64,000 nucleotides of DNA, taken from positions 62,001-126,000 of the forward strand of contig NZ_QXGR01000007.1 of assembly GCF_003604195.1 (NCBI RefSeq), written 5' to 3'. Made by a program: the position numbers and the translations under genes. Below, piece after piece: positions 44,258 through 53,342 of the stretch (the stretch's first letter is position 1; the number at the start of each line of letters is the position of its first letter). The notes below the pieces were generated by a model. It searched no databases and had not been told where the DNA came from. It saw only the letters and a list, made by a program, of their open reading frames with translations. The DNA comes from Simplicispira lacusdiani (lineage in GTDB: Bacteria; Pseudomonadota; Gammaproteobacteria; Burkholderiales; Burkholderiaceae_C).

Positions 44258-45082
44258 TCAAGCACGCCCCCGCAAACGCGGCAGCGCGTGCAGGGCGTTG
44301 GCATGGGTCTGTCGCGCCAGGTCTTCCAGCGGCATGCCGCGCAGGTCGGCCAGCACCTGCGCGATGCGCGGCAGCTCGGCCGGGGCGTTGCGCCCTTGCG
44401 GCTGGCCTGCGGAGCGCTCGGCGGCGGTGCGGTAGATCCAGTGCGGCGGCATGTCGGGCGCGTCGGTCTCCAGCACCAGCGCCTCGATGGGCAGTTCGGT
44501 GGCCAGGCGGCGCAGCTGCAGCGCGCGCTCGTAGCTCAGCGCGCCGCCAAAGCCCAGCTTGAAACCCAGCGCGATGAAGGCCTGCGCCTGCTGCAGGCTG
44601 CCGTTGAAGGCGTGCGCGATGCCGCCTTGCACCGGCAATTCGCGCAGGCCCTTGAGCAGCGCGTCGGCCGAGCGACGCACATGCAGGATCACGGGCAGAT
44701 CGAAGCGCCGTGCCAGCTGCAGTTGCTGGCGGTAGAAGCGCATCTGCCGCTCACCGTCGAGCCCCGGCACGAAGAAGTCCAGGCCGATCTCGCCGATGGC
44801 GACGAGGTGGGGGTCGGCATGGTGCTGCTCCAGCCATTGCGCCAGTTTTTCCACGTCGTCATCCGCCGCCTGCGGGGTGTAGAGCGGGTGGATGCCCAGG
44901 GCGTAGCTGTCGCCATGGCGGTGGGCAAGCTGGCGCACGGCGTCGGCATGGGCCACCTGCACGGCCGGGATGACGAGGTGCTGCACGCCGGCGGCGCGGG
45001 CCTGGGCGCGCACTGCATCCACGTCCGGGGCGAACTCCGGGGCGTCGAGGTGGCAGTGGGTGTCGATCCAGGTGGGGGGCAT
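44258..45082 (-). CDS. TatD family metal-dependent hydrolase
   Basis: 274 aa amidohydrolase-superfamily TIM barrel. Metal ligands: N-terminal WIDTHCHLDAPEF (HxH), Glu in IGEIGLDFFV, HVRRSADALL (His), GGIAHAFNGSLQQAQ (His) and LVLETDAPDMPPHW (Asp). TatD-type enzymes are 3'-5' exo-DNases or related hydrolases; the paralogue (YcfH/YjjV/TatD) cannot be assigned. An in-frame GTG two codons upstream is a possible alternative start. Confidence 0.9.
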   Translation of the reverse strand: MPPTWIDTHCHLDAPEFAPDVDAVRAQARAAGVQHLVIPAVQVAHADAVRQLAHRHGDSYALGIHPLYTPQAADDDVEKLAQWLEQHHADPHLVAIGEIGLDFFVPGLDGERQMRFYRQQLQLARRFDLPVILHVRRSADALLKGLRELPVQGGIAHAFNGSLQQAQAFIALGFKLGFGGALSYERALQLRRLATELPIEALVLETDAPDMPPHWIYRTAAERSAGQPQGRNAPAELPRIAQVLADLRGMPLEDLARQTHANALHALPRLRGRA

Positions 45083-45122
45083 GGGCACATGATCCCACAG
45101 GGGTGGCTGTTCATGGCGCGAA

Positions 45123-45801
45123 GGCTTTGCTGAGGACGGAGGCCGGGATGTGCCCCCGGCGGGGCACCTTCTTTTCTTGTCTCGCCAAGAAAAGAAGGCA
45201 AAAGAAGGCGACCCTCAGTCTGCGACCCCTTCGCGTTGCGAAGGGGCAAACCTGCGCCGGTGCGCTTGCGGGGTGCGCCGTGGAACTCACTGCACTGCTG
45301 CGCAGCTACGTTCGAACAACCACGGCGAGTCAGTCTACGCAAGCATGCGCGCTCCGACGCCCATGCCACCCCGCAACCTCCCCACCGCAGGCGCAGCCAC
45401 AAGGGGTTTGAAGTCCCCACGGGCCATCGCTGCGCTCGGCCCCCAAGGGCGCCGGCGCTTCGCGCCGCGAGCGCCAGGCCGAGCGCAGCGATGGCCCGTG
45501 TGGATGTTCAATGGGTTCCCTTCTGTCCGTGCCGAGAAGCGCAGCGCAGGGGGTGGCATGCGTGCCGAAGGACACGCATGCTTCGTGCTCTGGCTTGCCG
45601 TGGTTGTCCGAACGGAGCGCGCCAGCGCGCAGTGAGTTCCACGGCGCACCCCCTGCGCGAGCATCGCAGGTTGCCCCCACGCGCAGCGTGGGGGTCACGG
45701 ACAGCAGGGTCGCCTTTTCTTTGCTTACTTTCTTTTGGCGAAGCAAAAGAAAGTGAGTCGCCCGCCGGGGCGACATCCCGGCCTACGGCCTCAGCAAAGC
45801 C
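45123..45801. repeat. Giant imperfect inverted repeat (~0.68 kb)
   Basis: The left arm (45123-45439) and right arm (45479-45801) are homologous in opposite orientation. Paired blocks include GGCTTTGCTGAGG (45123) with its complement at 45789, GGCCGGGATG (45141) with 45774, an AAAAGAA-rich block followed by GGCGACCCT, GGTGCGCCGTGGAACTCACT in both arms, and at the centre GGGCCATCGCTGCGCTCGG (45421) with 45479. The 39-base loop contains another GC hairpin. All open frames through it are low-complexity and mirror each other, so none is called. It fills the whole tatD-lolD gap and carries no transposase. Confidence 0.8.
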
Positions 45802-45806
45802 CCAGA

Positions 45807-46547
45807 CTACCCAGCCACATCCAACCGCCCCGCCACCAGCCGCAGCACCCGGTCGCACCGCGCTGCCAGCGTCTCGTCATGCGTCACCATCACAAACGCC
45901 GTCCCCTGCTCCCGCGCCAACTGCAGCATGAGCTGGAACACGCCCTCCGCCGTGGCGCGGTCGAGGTTACCCGTGGGTTCGTCGGCCAGCACGCAGGCCG
46001 GCTGGGTGACCAGGGCACGCGCGATGGCCACGCGCTGGCGCTCGCCGCCCGACAGCTCGGCCGGGCGGTGCTGCACGCGGCCGGCCAAGCCCACGTGGTC
46101 CAGCATCTGCGCGGCGCGGCGCGTGCATTCCTCATACGGCAGGCGCCGGATGCGCAGCGGCATCGCCACGTTGTCGAGCGCGCTGAACTCGGGCAGCAGG
46201 TGGTGAAACTGGTAGACAAAGCCCAGGTGCTGGTTGCGCAGATCGCCCTGTTGCGCCGCCGACAGTTGCGCCAGGTGCTGGCCATGCAGGTGCACGCTGC
46301 CCGACGTGGGCGCGTCCAGCGCGCCCAGCAGGTGCAAGAGCGTGCTCTTGCCCGAGCCCGAGGCGCCGACGATGGCCAGCGTCTCGCCCGCGCGCACTTC
46401 CAGGTCCACGCCCTGCAGCACCGTCACATCAAGCCGGCCCTCGGTGAAGCGCTTGGTCAGGCCCCGGGCCTGCAGAACAGTCTTTGTTTTGAAGCCATTC
46501 TGGCCTCCAGCGCCTTCTGGATAAGCGCTACCAGCTACATTATTCAT
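45807..46547 (-). CDS. lolD: Lipoprotein-releasing ABC transporter ATPase LolD
   Basis: 246 aa. Walker A is [18 protein letters not shown], the Q-loop [21 protein letters not shown] signature [16 protein letters not shown], Walker [12 protein letters not shown] and the switch MVTHDE. It energises extraction of mature lipoproteins from the inner membrane for transfer to LolA. The ATG at 46547 lies inside the end of lolC (8-base overlap). The first ~20 residues ([19 protein letters not shown]) have no counterpart in LolD proteins I know and are encoded by a copy of the short in-frame repeat, including the start codon. Confidence 0.93.
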   Translation of the reverse strand: MNNVAGSAYPEGAGGQNGFKTKTVLQARGLTKRFTEGRLDVTVLQGVDLEVRAGETLAIVGASGSGKSTLLHLLGALDAPTSGSVHLHGQHLAQLSAAQQGDLRNQHLGFVYQFHHLLPEFSALDNVAMPLRIRRLPYEECTRRAAQMLDHVGLAGRVQHRPAELSGGERQRVAIARALVTQPACVLADEPTGNLDRATAEGVFQLMLQLAREQGTAFVMVTHDETLAARCDRVLRLVAGRLDVAG

Positions 46548-47796
46548 AGCGCAAGGCCTCGGCAGGGTTGACGCGGCTGGCGCGCCAGCTCGGGTACAGC
46601 GTGGCCACGAAGGCCAGCACCAGCGAGATCACGCCCACGGGCACGATGTCGGCCGGCTGCGGGTCGCTGGGCATGCGGCTGATGAGGTAGATGTCCTTGG
46701 GCAGGAAGCTCGCGCTCAAGAGCCGCTCGATGGCGGGCACGATCACGTCGATGTTGAAGGCGATGCCCAGGCCCAGCAGCAGCCCGGCCAGCGTGCCGAT
46801 GACGCCCACCATCGCGCCCTGCACCACGAAGATGCCCATGATGCTGCGCGGGCTGGCGCCCAGGGTGCGCAGGATGGCGATGTCGGCGCGTTTGTCCTGT
46901 ACCGTCATCACCAGCGTGGAGACGAGGTTGAACGCCGCCACGGCCACGATGAGCGTGAGGATGATGAACATCATGCGTTTTTCGAGCTGCACGGCGGCAA
47001 ACCAGGTGCGGTTCTGCTGCGTCCAGTCGCGGATGCGCAGGTCGCCGCTCAGGCTACCCGCCAGGTCTTGCGCCACGGTGCGCGCCTGGTGCAGGTCGCG
47101 CAGTTTCAGGCGGATGCCGGTGGGGCCTTCGAGGCGGAAGATGCGCTGCGCGTCCTCGTGGTGCAGCAGCACCAGGGTGGAGTCGTATTCATAGTGGCCC
47201 GAGTCGAAAGTGCCGGCCACCCGCATCTGCTTGAGGCGCGGCACCACGCCGGCCGGCGTGACCTGGCCGGTGGGCGCGATCAGCGTGACCACGTCACCCT
47301 CGCGCACGCCCAGCATGCGCGCCAGCTCGCCACCCAGCACCACGCGGAATTCGCCCGGCACGAGCTGGGCCAGCGCCTCGCCGCGGCCGTTGGCCACCAG
47401 GTCGGTGACCTCGGGCTCGCGCGCCGGGTCGATGCCGCGCACCAGCGCGCCCTTCATGTCCTCGCCGCGCGCCAGCAGCGCCTGCGCCGCGACGAACGGC
47501 GCCGCGCCCACCACCTGCGGGTGCTGGCGCGCCTCCTGCAACGTGAGCGCCACGTCGGGCAAGGCCGCGCCGCCGGGGGCGAAGATTTCGATGTGCGAGA
47601 CCACGCTGAGCATGCGGTCGCGCACCTCTTTCTGGAAGCCGTTCATCACCGACAGCACGATGATGAGCGCCGCCACCCCGAGCGCGATGCCCAGCATGGA
47701 CACGCCCGAGATGAACGAGATGAAGCCATTGCGCCGCGTGGCGCGGCCCGCGCGGGTGTAGCGCCAGCCCAGGGCCAGTTCGTAAGGGATTTGCAT
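46540..47796 (-). CDS. lolC: Lipoprotein-releasing ABC transporter permease (LolC/LolE)
   Basis: 418 aa, with one N-terminal helix, a large periplasmic domain and three C-terminal helices. [54 protein letters not shown] and the C-terminal [20 protein letters not shown] are diagnostic. Only one permease gene is present, so the complex may be a LolF-type homodimer. The ATG at 47796 is preceded 9 bases upstream by an extended -10-like TGC-CACAAT without Shine-Dalgarno. Much longer frames upstream are antisense to the COG4255 gene. Confidence 0.93.
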   Translation of the reverse strand: MQIPYELALGWRYTRAGRATRRNGFISFISGVSMLGIALGVAALIIVLSVMNGFQKEVRDRMLSVVSHIEIFAPGGAALPDVALTLQEARQHPQVVGAAPFVAAQALLARGEDMKGALVRGIDPAREPEVTDLVANGRGEALAQLVPGEFRVVLGGELARMLGVREGDVVTLIAPTGQVTPAGVVPRLKQMRVAGTFDSGHYEYDSTLVLLHHEDAQRIFRLEGPTGIRLKLRDLHQARTVAQDLAGSLSGDLRIRDWTQQNRTWFAAVQLEKRMMFIILTLIVAVAAFNLVSTLVMTVQDKRADIAILRTLGASPRSIMGIFVVQGAMVGVIGTLAGLLLGLGIAFNIDVIVPAIERLLSASFLPKDIYLISRMPSDPQPADIVPVGVISLVLAFVATLYPSWRASRVNPAEALRYE

Positions 47797-47805
47797 GTGG
47801 GCGCG

Positions 47806-47814
47806 ATTGTGGCA
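47806..47814 (-). promoter_or_regulatory. Extended -10 element, probable leaderless promoter of lolCD
   Basis: Minus-strand TGC-CACAAT, 9 bases before the lolC start. The divergent COG4255 gene has CAAAAT 7 bases before its own ATG, so the two core promoters lie within 20 bases of each other. Confidence 0.35.
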
Positions 47815-47832
47815 TCCCGCAAAATACCCGGC

Positions 47833-48780
47833 ATGCCGGACCCCCTCCACCTGATCATCCCCTATGCCGCCGGCGCTTCCCAGGCCGGCCAGCAGGCCCT
47901 GGCCGGCCTGGCCCTGCCCCACCTGGACCGGCTGCTCGCGCGCCTGACACTGCAGGAAAGCGATGTGGCCGATGACGACGCCCTCTCCGCCCCGCACGAG
48001 CGCGCCCTGGCGCGCGCGCTGGGCCTGCCGAGCGCGCCGGGCCGCATCCCCTGGGCCGCGCACCACCTGCACCAGCAGGGCCGCCACGCCCAGGGCGCCT
48101 GGGCCTTCGTCACGCCCTGCCACTGGCGCGTGGGCGCCGACCATGTCACGCTGGACGACCCGGCCCAGCTGCAACTGACCGAGGACGAGGCACGCGCCCT
48201 GCTCGCCCTCATGGCGCCCTGGTTCGCGGAGGACGGCATCACGCTGCATTACGACCAGCCCACGCGCTGGCTGGCCCAGGGCGACCTGTTGGCCGACCTG
48301 GCCACCGCCTCGCCCGAGCGCGTGCTGCACCGCGACGTCTCGCACTGGCTGCCCGGCGAACAGAAAACGCACCCGCTGCGCCGCCTGCACAGCGAGATGC
48401 AGATGCTGCTCTACACCCACGCCTTCAACGAGGCGCGCGAGGCGCGGCGCCTGCCGCCCGTCAACGCCTTCTGGGTACACGGTGCCGGCCAGTTGCCCCA
48501 GGCGCCCCACCCCCCGGGCCCGCCGCCCGTGGTGGAGGACGGCTTGCGCGAGCCCGCGCTGCGCGAGGACTGGGCCGCCTGGGCCGCCGCCTGGCAGGCG
48601 CTCGACGCCGGCGCGCTGGCGCGGCTGGCCGAGCAAGTGGCGCGCGGCGGCGCGGCGCGGCTCACGCTGTGCGGCGAGCGCGGCGCGCTCACCTGGCACA
48701 CGGCGCCGCGTTCGCTGGGCCAGAAGATTTCAAGCATTTTCAGGCCCCAGCGCTTTGCGGACGTGCGCGAGCAGCTATGA
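47833..48780 (+). CDS. COG4255-type protein (phosphoglycerate mutase-like annotation)
   Basis: 315 aa. I recognise the betaproteobacterial family by MPDPLHLIIPYAAGASQAG, the HLHQQGRHAQGAWAFVTPCH stretch and the motif LHSEMQMLLYTHAFNEAREA followed by RRLPPVNAFWVHGAG. The family is often labelled cofactor-independent phosphoglycerate mutase, but no complete metal-binding set is apparent; function unproven. Its TGA overlaps the recJ ATG (ATGA), a linkage that suggests translational coupling. It is divergent from lolC with a 36-base gap. Confidence 0.75.
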   Translation: MPDPLHLIIPYAAGASQAGQQALAGLALPHLDRLLARLTLQESDVADDDALSAPHERALARALGLPSAPGRIPWAAHHLHQQGRHAQGAWAFVTPCHWRVGADHVTLDDPAQLQLTEDEARALLALMAPWFAEDGITLHYDQPTRWLAQGDLLADLATASPERVLHRDVSHWLPGEQKTHPLRRLHSEMQMLLYTHAFNEAREARRLPPVNAFWVHGAGQLPQAPHPPGPPPVVEDGLREPALREDWAAWAAAWQALDAGALARLAEQVARGGAARLTLCGERGALTWHTAPRSLGQKISSIFRPQRFADVREQL

Positions 48781-50495
48781 AAATAATAGCCAGAGACATC
48801 CCGCCCCGCGCCGCCTGGGCGCTGGAGCAGGCCGGCATCCACCCGCTGCTGGCGCGCCTGTACGCCGCGCGCGGCGTGACGGCCAAGGACGACCTGGACG
48901 ACGGCCTGGCGCGCCTGCTGCCGCCCGCCGGGCTCCAGGGCATCAAGGACGCCGCGCGCCTGCTGGCCGACGCCATCGCGCGCGACCAGCGCCTGTGCAT
49001 CGTGGCCGACTACGACTGCGACGGCGCCACCGCCTGCGCCGTGGCCGTGCGCGGCCTGCGCCTGCTGGGCGCGCGCCACGTGGATTACCTCGTGCCCGAC
49101 CGCGTGGTCGATGGCTACGGTCTGACCCCGCCGATCGCCCGGCGCGTGCAGGAGCGCGGCGCCGACCTGCTCATCACCGTGGACAACGGCATCGCCAGCT
49201 GCGAGGGCGTGGCCCAGGCCAAGGCGCTGGGCCTCTCGGTGCTGGTGACCGACCACCACCTGCCCGGCGCCGAACTGCCGCAGGCCGACGCCATCGTCAA
49301 CCCCAACCAGCCCGGCTGCACCTTCGAGAGCAAATCCATCGCGGGCGTGGGCGTGATGTTCTACGTGCTGCTGGCGCTGCGCTCGGAGCTGCGTGCGCGC
49401 GGTGTGTTCGACACCAGCAATCAACCAAAACTTGACCCGCTGCTGCCCCTCGTGGCCCTGGGCACCGTGGCCGACGTGGTGCGGCTCGACGCCAACAACC
49501 GCCGCCTGGTGGCGCAGGGCTTGAAGCGCATCCGCGCGGGCCAGATGCCACCCGGCATCGCCGCCCTGCTGCGCGTGGCCGGACGCCAGCCGCCCCTGGC
49601 CACCACCTTCGACTTCGGCTTCGCGCTGGGCCCGCGCATCAACGCCGCCGGGCGCCTGGCCGACATGACGCTGGGCATCGAGTGCCTGCTGACCGACGAC
49701 ACGGCGCGCGCCGACCACCTGGCACAGCAGCTCGACGCCATCAACCGCGAGCGCCGCGAGATCGAGGGCGGCATGCGCGAGCAGGCGCAACTGCTGGCCG
49801 AGAACCTGTTCGAGGACGGCGAAGAACCGCCGCCCGCCATCAGCGTGTTCGACCCCGACTTCCACGAGGGCGTCGTGGGCATCGTGGCTTCGCGCATCAA
49901 GGACCGGCTGCACCGCCCCACCTTCGTCTTCGCCGCCAGCGGCGCGCCGGGCAAGGAGCACGAGCTCAAGGGCTCGGGCCGCTCCATTCCCGGTTTTCAC
50001 CTGCGCGACGCGCTCGACCTCGTGGCCAAGCGCCACCCCGGCGTGCTGCTGCGCTTTGGCGGCCACGCCATGGCGGCGGGCTGTACCGTGCCGGAAGACC
50101 GCTTCGAGGAATTCGAGCAGGCGCTGGCCCAGGTGGCGCGCGAATGGCTGGACGCCGCCACGCTCACGCGCAAGCTGGAAACCGACGGCCCCCTGGCGCC
50201 CGAATACCGCCGCGCCGACCTGGTGGACACGCTGCACCGCGAGGTCTGGGGCCAGGGCTTCGCCCCGCCGACCTTCAGCGAGGAGGTGCAGGTGCTGAGC
50301 CAGCGCCTGGTGGGCGAGGCCAGGAACCACCTGTCGATCAAGCTCATCCACCAGGGCCAGCCCGTGGACGCCATCTGGTTCGGCCGCACCGAGCAGTTGC
50401 CCGCCCGCGTGCTGCTGGCCTTCCGCCTCGACGTGAACGAGTGGAAGGGCGAGCGCAAGGTGCAGTTCCTAGTGGAGGGCGCGGAGGTGAAGTGA
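48777..50495 (+). CDS. recJ: Single-stranded-DNA-specific exonuclease RecJ
   Basis: 572 aa DHH-family 5'-3' ssDNA exonuclease used in RecFOR recombination and mismatch repair. Motifs: VADYDCDGATACAVAV (motif I), ITVDNGIASCEGV, VTDHHLPGAELP (DHH, motif III), ALGTVADVVRL and GGHAMAAGCTV (DHHA1 domain). The length fits the family. The start ATG and first codons (MKIIARD) lie in AGCAGCTATGAAAATAATAG, a match to the short AT-rich repeat. Thus both the upstream stop and this start seem repeat-derived. Confidence 0.95.
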   Translation: MKIIARDIPPRAAWALEQAGIHPLLARLYAARGVTAKDDLDDGLARLLPPAGLQGIKDAARLLADAIARDQRLCIVADYDCDGATACAVAVRGLRLLGARHVDYLVPDRVVDGYGLTPPIARRVQERGADLLITVDNGIASCEGVAQAKALGLSVLVTDHHLPGAELPQADAIVNPNQPGCTFESKSIAGVGVMFYVLLALRSELRARGVFDTSNQPKLDPLLPLVALGTVADVVRLDANNRRLVAQGLKRIRAGQMPPGIAALLRVAGRQPPLATTFDFGFALGPRINAAGRLADMTLGIECLLTDDTARADHLAQQLDAINRERREIEGGMREQAQLLAENLFEDGEEPPPAISVFDPDFHEGVVGIVASRIKDRLHRPTFVFAASGAPGKEHELKGSGRSIPGFHLRDALDLVAKRHPGVLLRFGGHAMAAGCTVPEDRFEEFEQALAQVAREWLDAATLTRKLETDGPLAPEYRRADLVDTLHREVWGQGFAPPTFSEEVQVLSQRLVGEARNHLSIKLIHQGQPVDAIWFGRTEQLPARVLLAFRLDVNEWKGERKVQFLVEGAEVK

Positions 50496-50608
50496 CCCCC
50501 TGCGGCGCTGCGCACCTTCCCCCAAAGGGGACTTTGCTTAGCGCGGCGGGGCGGCCCTTGCGCGGCGGCCGCTGGCCTGGGCCGCGCCAGTTTCAGGGAA
50601 TGCGGGCG
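50496..50608 (+). repeat. 3'-end intergenic repeat, copy 3 (short form)
   Basis: Starts directly after the recJ stop: CCCCCTGCGGCGCTGCGCAC, CTTCCCCC, then GCGGCGGGGCGGCCCTTGCG, CGGCGGCCGCTGGCCTGGGC, CGCGCCAGTTTCAGG. It lacks the central GCATCGC stem of copies 1 and 2. Between convergent recJ and the UPF0114 gene. Confidence 0.8.
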
Positions 50609-50653
50609 GAGCCCGGCCCGGGGGGCAACCGGTGCATTCGCGCCTGCAAGCGC

Positions 50654-51262
50654 TCAGTGGCTTGCGTTGGCGGCGGCGTGCGATGCGCTGAGCAGGCGGT
50701 CGGTCAGCGCGATGGCCAGCGCGCTGAGCAGGAAGACCACATGGATGATGGTCTGCCACATCAGCACCTTGAGGTCGTAGTTCGCGGCGTTGATGAAGGT
50801 CTTGAGCAGGTGGATCGAGCTGATGCCGATGATGGCGGTGGCCAGCTTGACCTTGAGCACCGAGGCGTTCACGTGGCTGAGCCACTCGGGCTGGTCGGGG
50901 TGGCCTTCGAGATTCATGCGGCTCACAAAGGTCTCGTAGCCGCCGACGATGACCATGATGAGCAGGTTGGAGATCATCACCACGTCGATCAGCGCCAGCA
51001 CCACCAGCATGATGATGGTCTCGTTCAGGCTGGTGATCTGCACGTCGGTCTTGTAGCCGATGCTGGTGATCAGGGCCTGCAGCGCCTTCTCGTTGCCGAA
51101 AGCCGCCTCCAGCAGGTGCACCAGTTCCACCCAGAAGTGGAACACGTACACGGCCTGCGCCGCGATCAGCCCCAGGTACAGCGGCAGCTGCAGCCAGCGG
51201 CTGGCGAAGATCATGGAAGGCAGGGGACGCAAAGCGGCGCTGGGACGGTGGTTCGCGGACAT
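50654..51262 (-). CDS. UPF0114 (YqhA/TIGR00645) membrane protein
   Basis: 202 aa with four predicted helices: [40 protein letters not shown], an [17 protein letters not shown] segment and the C-terminal [35 protein letters not shown] and [19 protein letters not shown] are the family hallmarks. The function is unknown; a small inner-membrane channel-like role is sometimes proposed but not shown here. It is monocistronic. Confidence 0.9.
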   Translation of the reverse strand: MSANHRPSAALRPLPSMIFASRWLQLPLYLGLIAAQAVYVFHFWVELVHLLEAAFGNEKALQALITSIGYKTDVQITSLNETIIMLVVLALIDVVMISNLLIMVIVGGYETFVSRMNLEGHPDQPEWLSHVNASVLKVKLATAIIGISSIHLLKTFINAANYDLKVLMWQTIIHVVFLLSALAIALTDRLLSASHAAANASH

Positions 51263-51349
51263 GGGCAGTAGCGGTGGTGGACGGGCCGCAGATTGTAGAA
51301 GAGCACCGTCCGGCCTGCCGGGCCCGGCGCCATGCCCCGCGCATCATCT

Positions 51350-51410
51350 CAAGCAAAAATAGCATCCAGCGCTTGCCGCACAAGCGCCGAATGCTATCTT
51401 TTTAAAAGCA
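51350..51410. repeat. Short AT-rich palindromic repeat (intergenic copy)
   Basis: AAAAATAGCATCCAGCGCTT, GCCGCAC, AAGCGCCGAATGCTATCTTT. It is near-symmetric (AGCGCTT/AAGCGC stem, ATAGCAT/ATGCTAT outer arms), a full-length copy between the UPF0114 gene and the chemoreceptor. Confidence 0.65.
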
Positions 51411-51413
51411 ATT

Positions 51414-51432
51414 CCCGGCCATCACGGCCGGG
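51414..51432 (-). terminator. Probable terminator of the second chemoreceptor gene
   Basis: Minus strand CCCGGCC-GTGAT-GGCCGGG followed by AATTGCTTTTA, starting 6 bases after the stop codon. The T-run is short, so efficiency is uncertain. Confidence 0.5.
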
Positions 51433-51437
51433 CAGGC

Positions 51438-53219
51438 TCAGAAGCTTTCCCAATCGTCATCGGCCGCCTGGGCCGCCCGCGGTGCCGCGGGTGCGGGGAT
51501 GCGTGGCGCGGCGGCACTGGGGGCCGTGGCCTTGCGGGCGGGCGCGGGGCCCGCGACGGCGGGCTTGGCGCTGGCCGGCGCGGCCACCTTCCGGGGCGCC
51601 TGCGCCGAGGGCGCGGCCACGGGCCTGGGCGCGGCCGCCGGACGCGGCGCCTGCCGCAGGGCCGGCGCGGCGCTGGCGCCCACGTTGAACACGGCCACCA
51701 CGTCGGTCAGGTGGTGCGCCTGGTCGCGCAGCGAGGTGGCGGCGGCGGTCGATTCCTCGACCAGGGCGGCGTTCTGCTGCGTCATCTGGTCCAGCTGCGT
51801 GACGGCCTGGTTGACCTGGGCGATGCCGTCGCGCTGCTCGGTGGACGAAGCGGTGATTTCGCCGATCAGGTCGCTCACGCGCTGCACGCTGGAGACGATC
51901 TCGTCCATGCTCTGCCCGGCCTCGGCCACCTGCTGCGAGCCGGTCTCGACGTTCTCGACCGAGGCGCCGATCAGTTGCTTGATCTCCTTGGCGGCCTCGG
52001 CGCTGCGCCCGGCCAGGCTGCGCACCTCGCTGGCCACCACGGCGAAGCCCCGGCCCTGCTCGCCCGCGCGCGCCGCTTCCACGGCGGCGTTCAAGGCCAG
52101 GATGTTGGTCTGGAAGGCGATGCCGTCGATCACGCCGATGATGTCGGCGATCTTGCGCGAACTGTTGGTGATCTCCTGCATGCTGGCCACCACCTGGCCC
52201 ACCACCTCGCCGCCGCGCGTGGCGGCCTTGGCCGCGTTGGCGGCGAGCTGGTTGGCCTGGCGCGCCGTGTCGGCCGACTGGGTCACGGTGGCCGTGAGCT
52301 GCTCCATGCTGGCGGCGGTCTGCTGCAGGTTGGAGGCCGTCTGCTCGGTGCGCGAGGACAGGTCCTGGTTGCCCGTGGCGATCTCGGTGGAGGCGAGCGT
52401 CACGGCCTCGACGCCCGTGCGCACCTCGCCCACCAGGCCGCGCAGACGCACGACCATGCTGCCGAGCGAGCCGAGCATGTGGCCGAACTCGTCCTTGCGC
52501 GTGGTGTGGATGTCGCGGGTCAGGTCGCCGGCGGCGATGGCGTCGATGGTGGCCACCGCCTCGTCCAGCGGGCGGGTGATCGAACGCACCAGCACCCGCG
52601 CCATGAACAGCGCGGCCAGCACCACCAGGGCCGTCACGCCCCAGGCGATGACGCTGAACTGCGTGCGGCGCGCCTCCGCGCTGGCGCGCACCTGCTCCCG
52701 GCGCTTTTCGAGCACCTTGACGAAATCGTCCTGCGCCTTGAGGTAGGACGCCACCAGCGGCGTGAGCTGCTCATCGGCGAAGCGCTGGGTGGCCACCGCG
52801 TCGCCCGCGCCCTTGAGCTCCCAGGTCTTGGCCGTGGCATCGAGGGTTTTCTTGCGCTCGGCCGCGATGTGGTCGAGCGCCTGCTTTTCATCCGGATCGA
52901 CGGTGGCCTTGGCGATATCGGCCTGGATCTTGTTGATGCCGCCGATGATCTCCTTCACGCGGGTGCCGTACTGCTCCGCCAGCACGGCGTCCGTGGTCAC
53001 GGCGCCCCCCATCACCATGGTCACCGCCGTTTCGGTGGCGCCGCGCCAGCGCACGGCCGAGGTGATGCGGTCCTCGATGGTCTGCACGTCCGCCATGGTC
53101 TGCTCCATCGAAGCCGCATAGCGGTTGAGCAGGATGCCGGACATCAGAACCATGGCCACTACCACGCAAAGCAGGGTTCCCCACAGTTTGCGCGATACAC
53201 GGATATTGTCGAATTGCAT
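51438..53219 (-). CDS. Methyl-accepting chemotaxis protein with C-terminal CheR/CheB tether
   Basis: 593 aa. TM1 (WGTLLCVVVAMVLMSGILLN), a ~150-residue periplasmic four-helix bundle, TM2 (SVIAWGVTALVVLAALFMAR), HAMP, and the signalling hairpin with tip [21 protein letters not shown] long Ala/Pro-rich linker then ends in DDDWESF, an NWETF-type pentapeptide that recruits the adaptation enzymes. The other chemoreceptor in the window (21260) lacks it. ATG 53219 is preceded by AGGGGAG. Ligand unknown. Confidence 0.93.
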   Translation of the reverse strand: MQFDNIRVSRKLWGTLLCVVVAMVLMSGILLNRYAASMEQTMADVQTIEDRITSAVRWRGATETAVTMVMGGAVTTDAVLAEQYGTRVKEIIGGINKIQADIAKATVDPDEKQALDHIAAERKKTLDATAKTWELKGAGDAVATQRFADEQLTPLVASYLKAQDDFVKVLEKRREQVRASAEARRTQFSVIAWGVTALVVLAALFMARVLVRSITRPLDEAVATIDAIAAGDLTRDIHTTRKDEFGHMLGSLGSMVVRLRGLVGEVRTGVEAVTLASTEIATGNQDLSSRTEQTASNLQQTAASMEQLTATVTQSADTARQANQLAANAAKAATRGGEVVGQVVASMQEITNSSRKIADIIGVIDGIAFQTNILALNAAVEAARAGEQGRGFAVVASEVRSLAGRSAEAAKEIKQLIGASVENVETGSQQVAEAGQSMDEIVSSVQRVSDLIGEITASSTEQRDGIAQVNQAVTQLDQMTQQNAALVEESTAAATSLRDQAHHLTDVVAVFNVGASAAPALRQAPRPAAAPRPVAAPSAQAPRKVAAPASAKPAVAGPAPARKATAPSAAAPRIPAPAAPRAAQAADDDWESF

Positions 53220-53342
53220 GATCTCCCCTCTTGGATCCCGAGAATATACACATATTGTCACATTTGCCTGGTATATAGCCTACGCCCATGCGGCACCCAC
53301 CTCGCACCAGCAGGCCCCGGGACAAACCCGTAGAATGGTCCG

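Noticed and set aside
45236..45931. Open frames through the giant inverted repeat that resemble database hypothetical proteins
   Set aside because: Both strands give mirror-image low-complexity peptides because the DNA is palindromic; start sites and codon use are poor.
46540..48699. Extended lolC start far upstream (719 codons)
   Set aside because: The extra 300 codons are antisense to the COG4255 gene; [13 protein letters not shown] is the normal LolC N-terminus.
53220..53342. Flagellar sigma-28 promoter for the second chemoreceptor
   Set aside because: The AT-rich stretch contains TATATAC and TATATTC, but no TAAA-N15-GCCGATAA-like arrangement was found.
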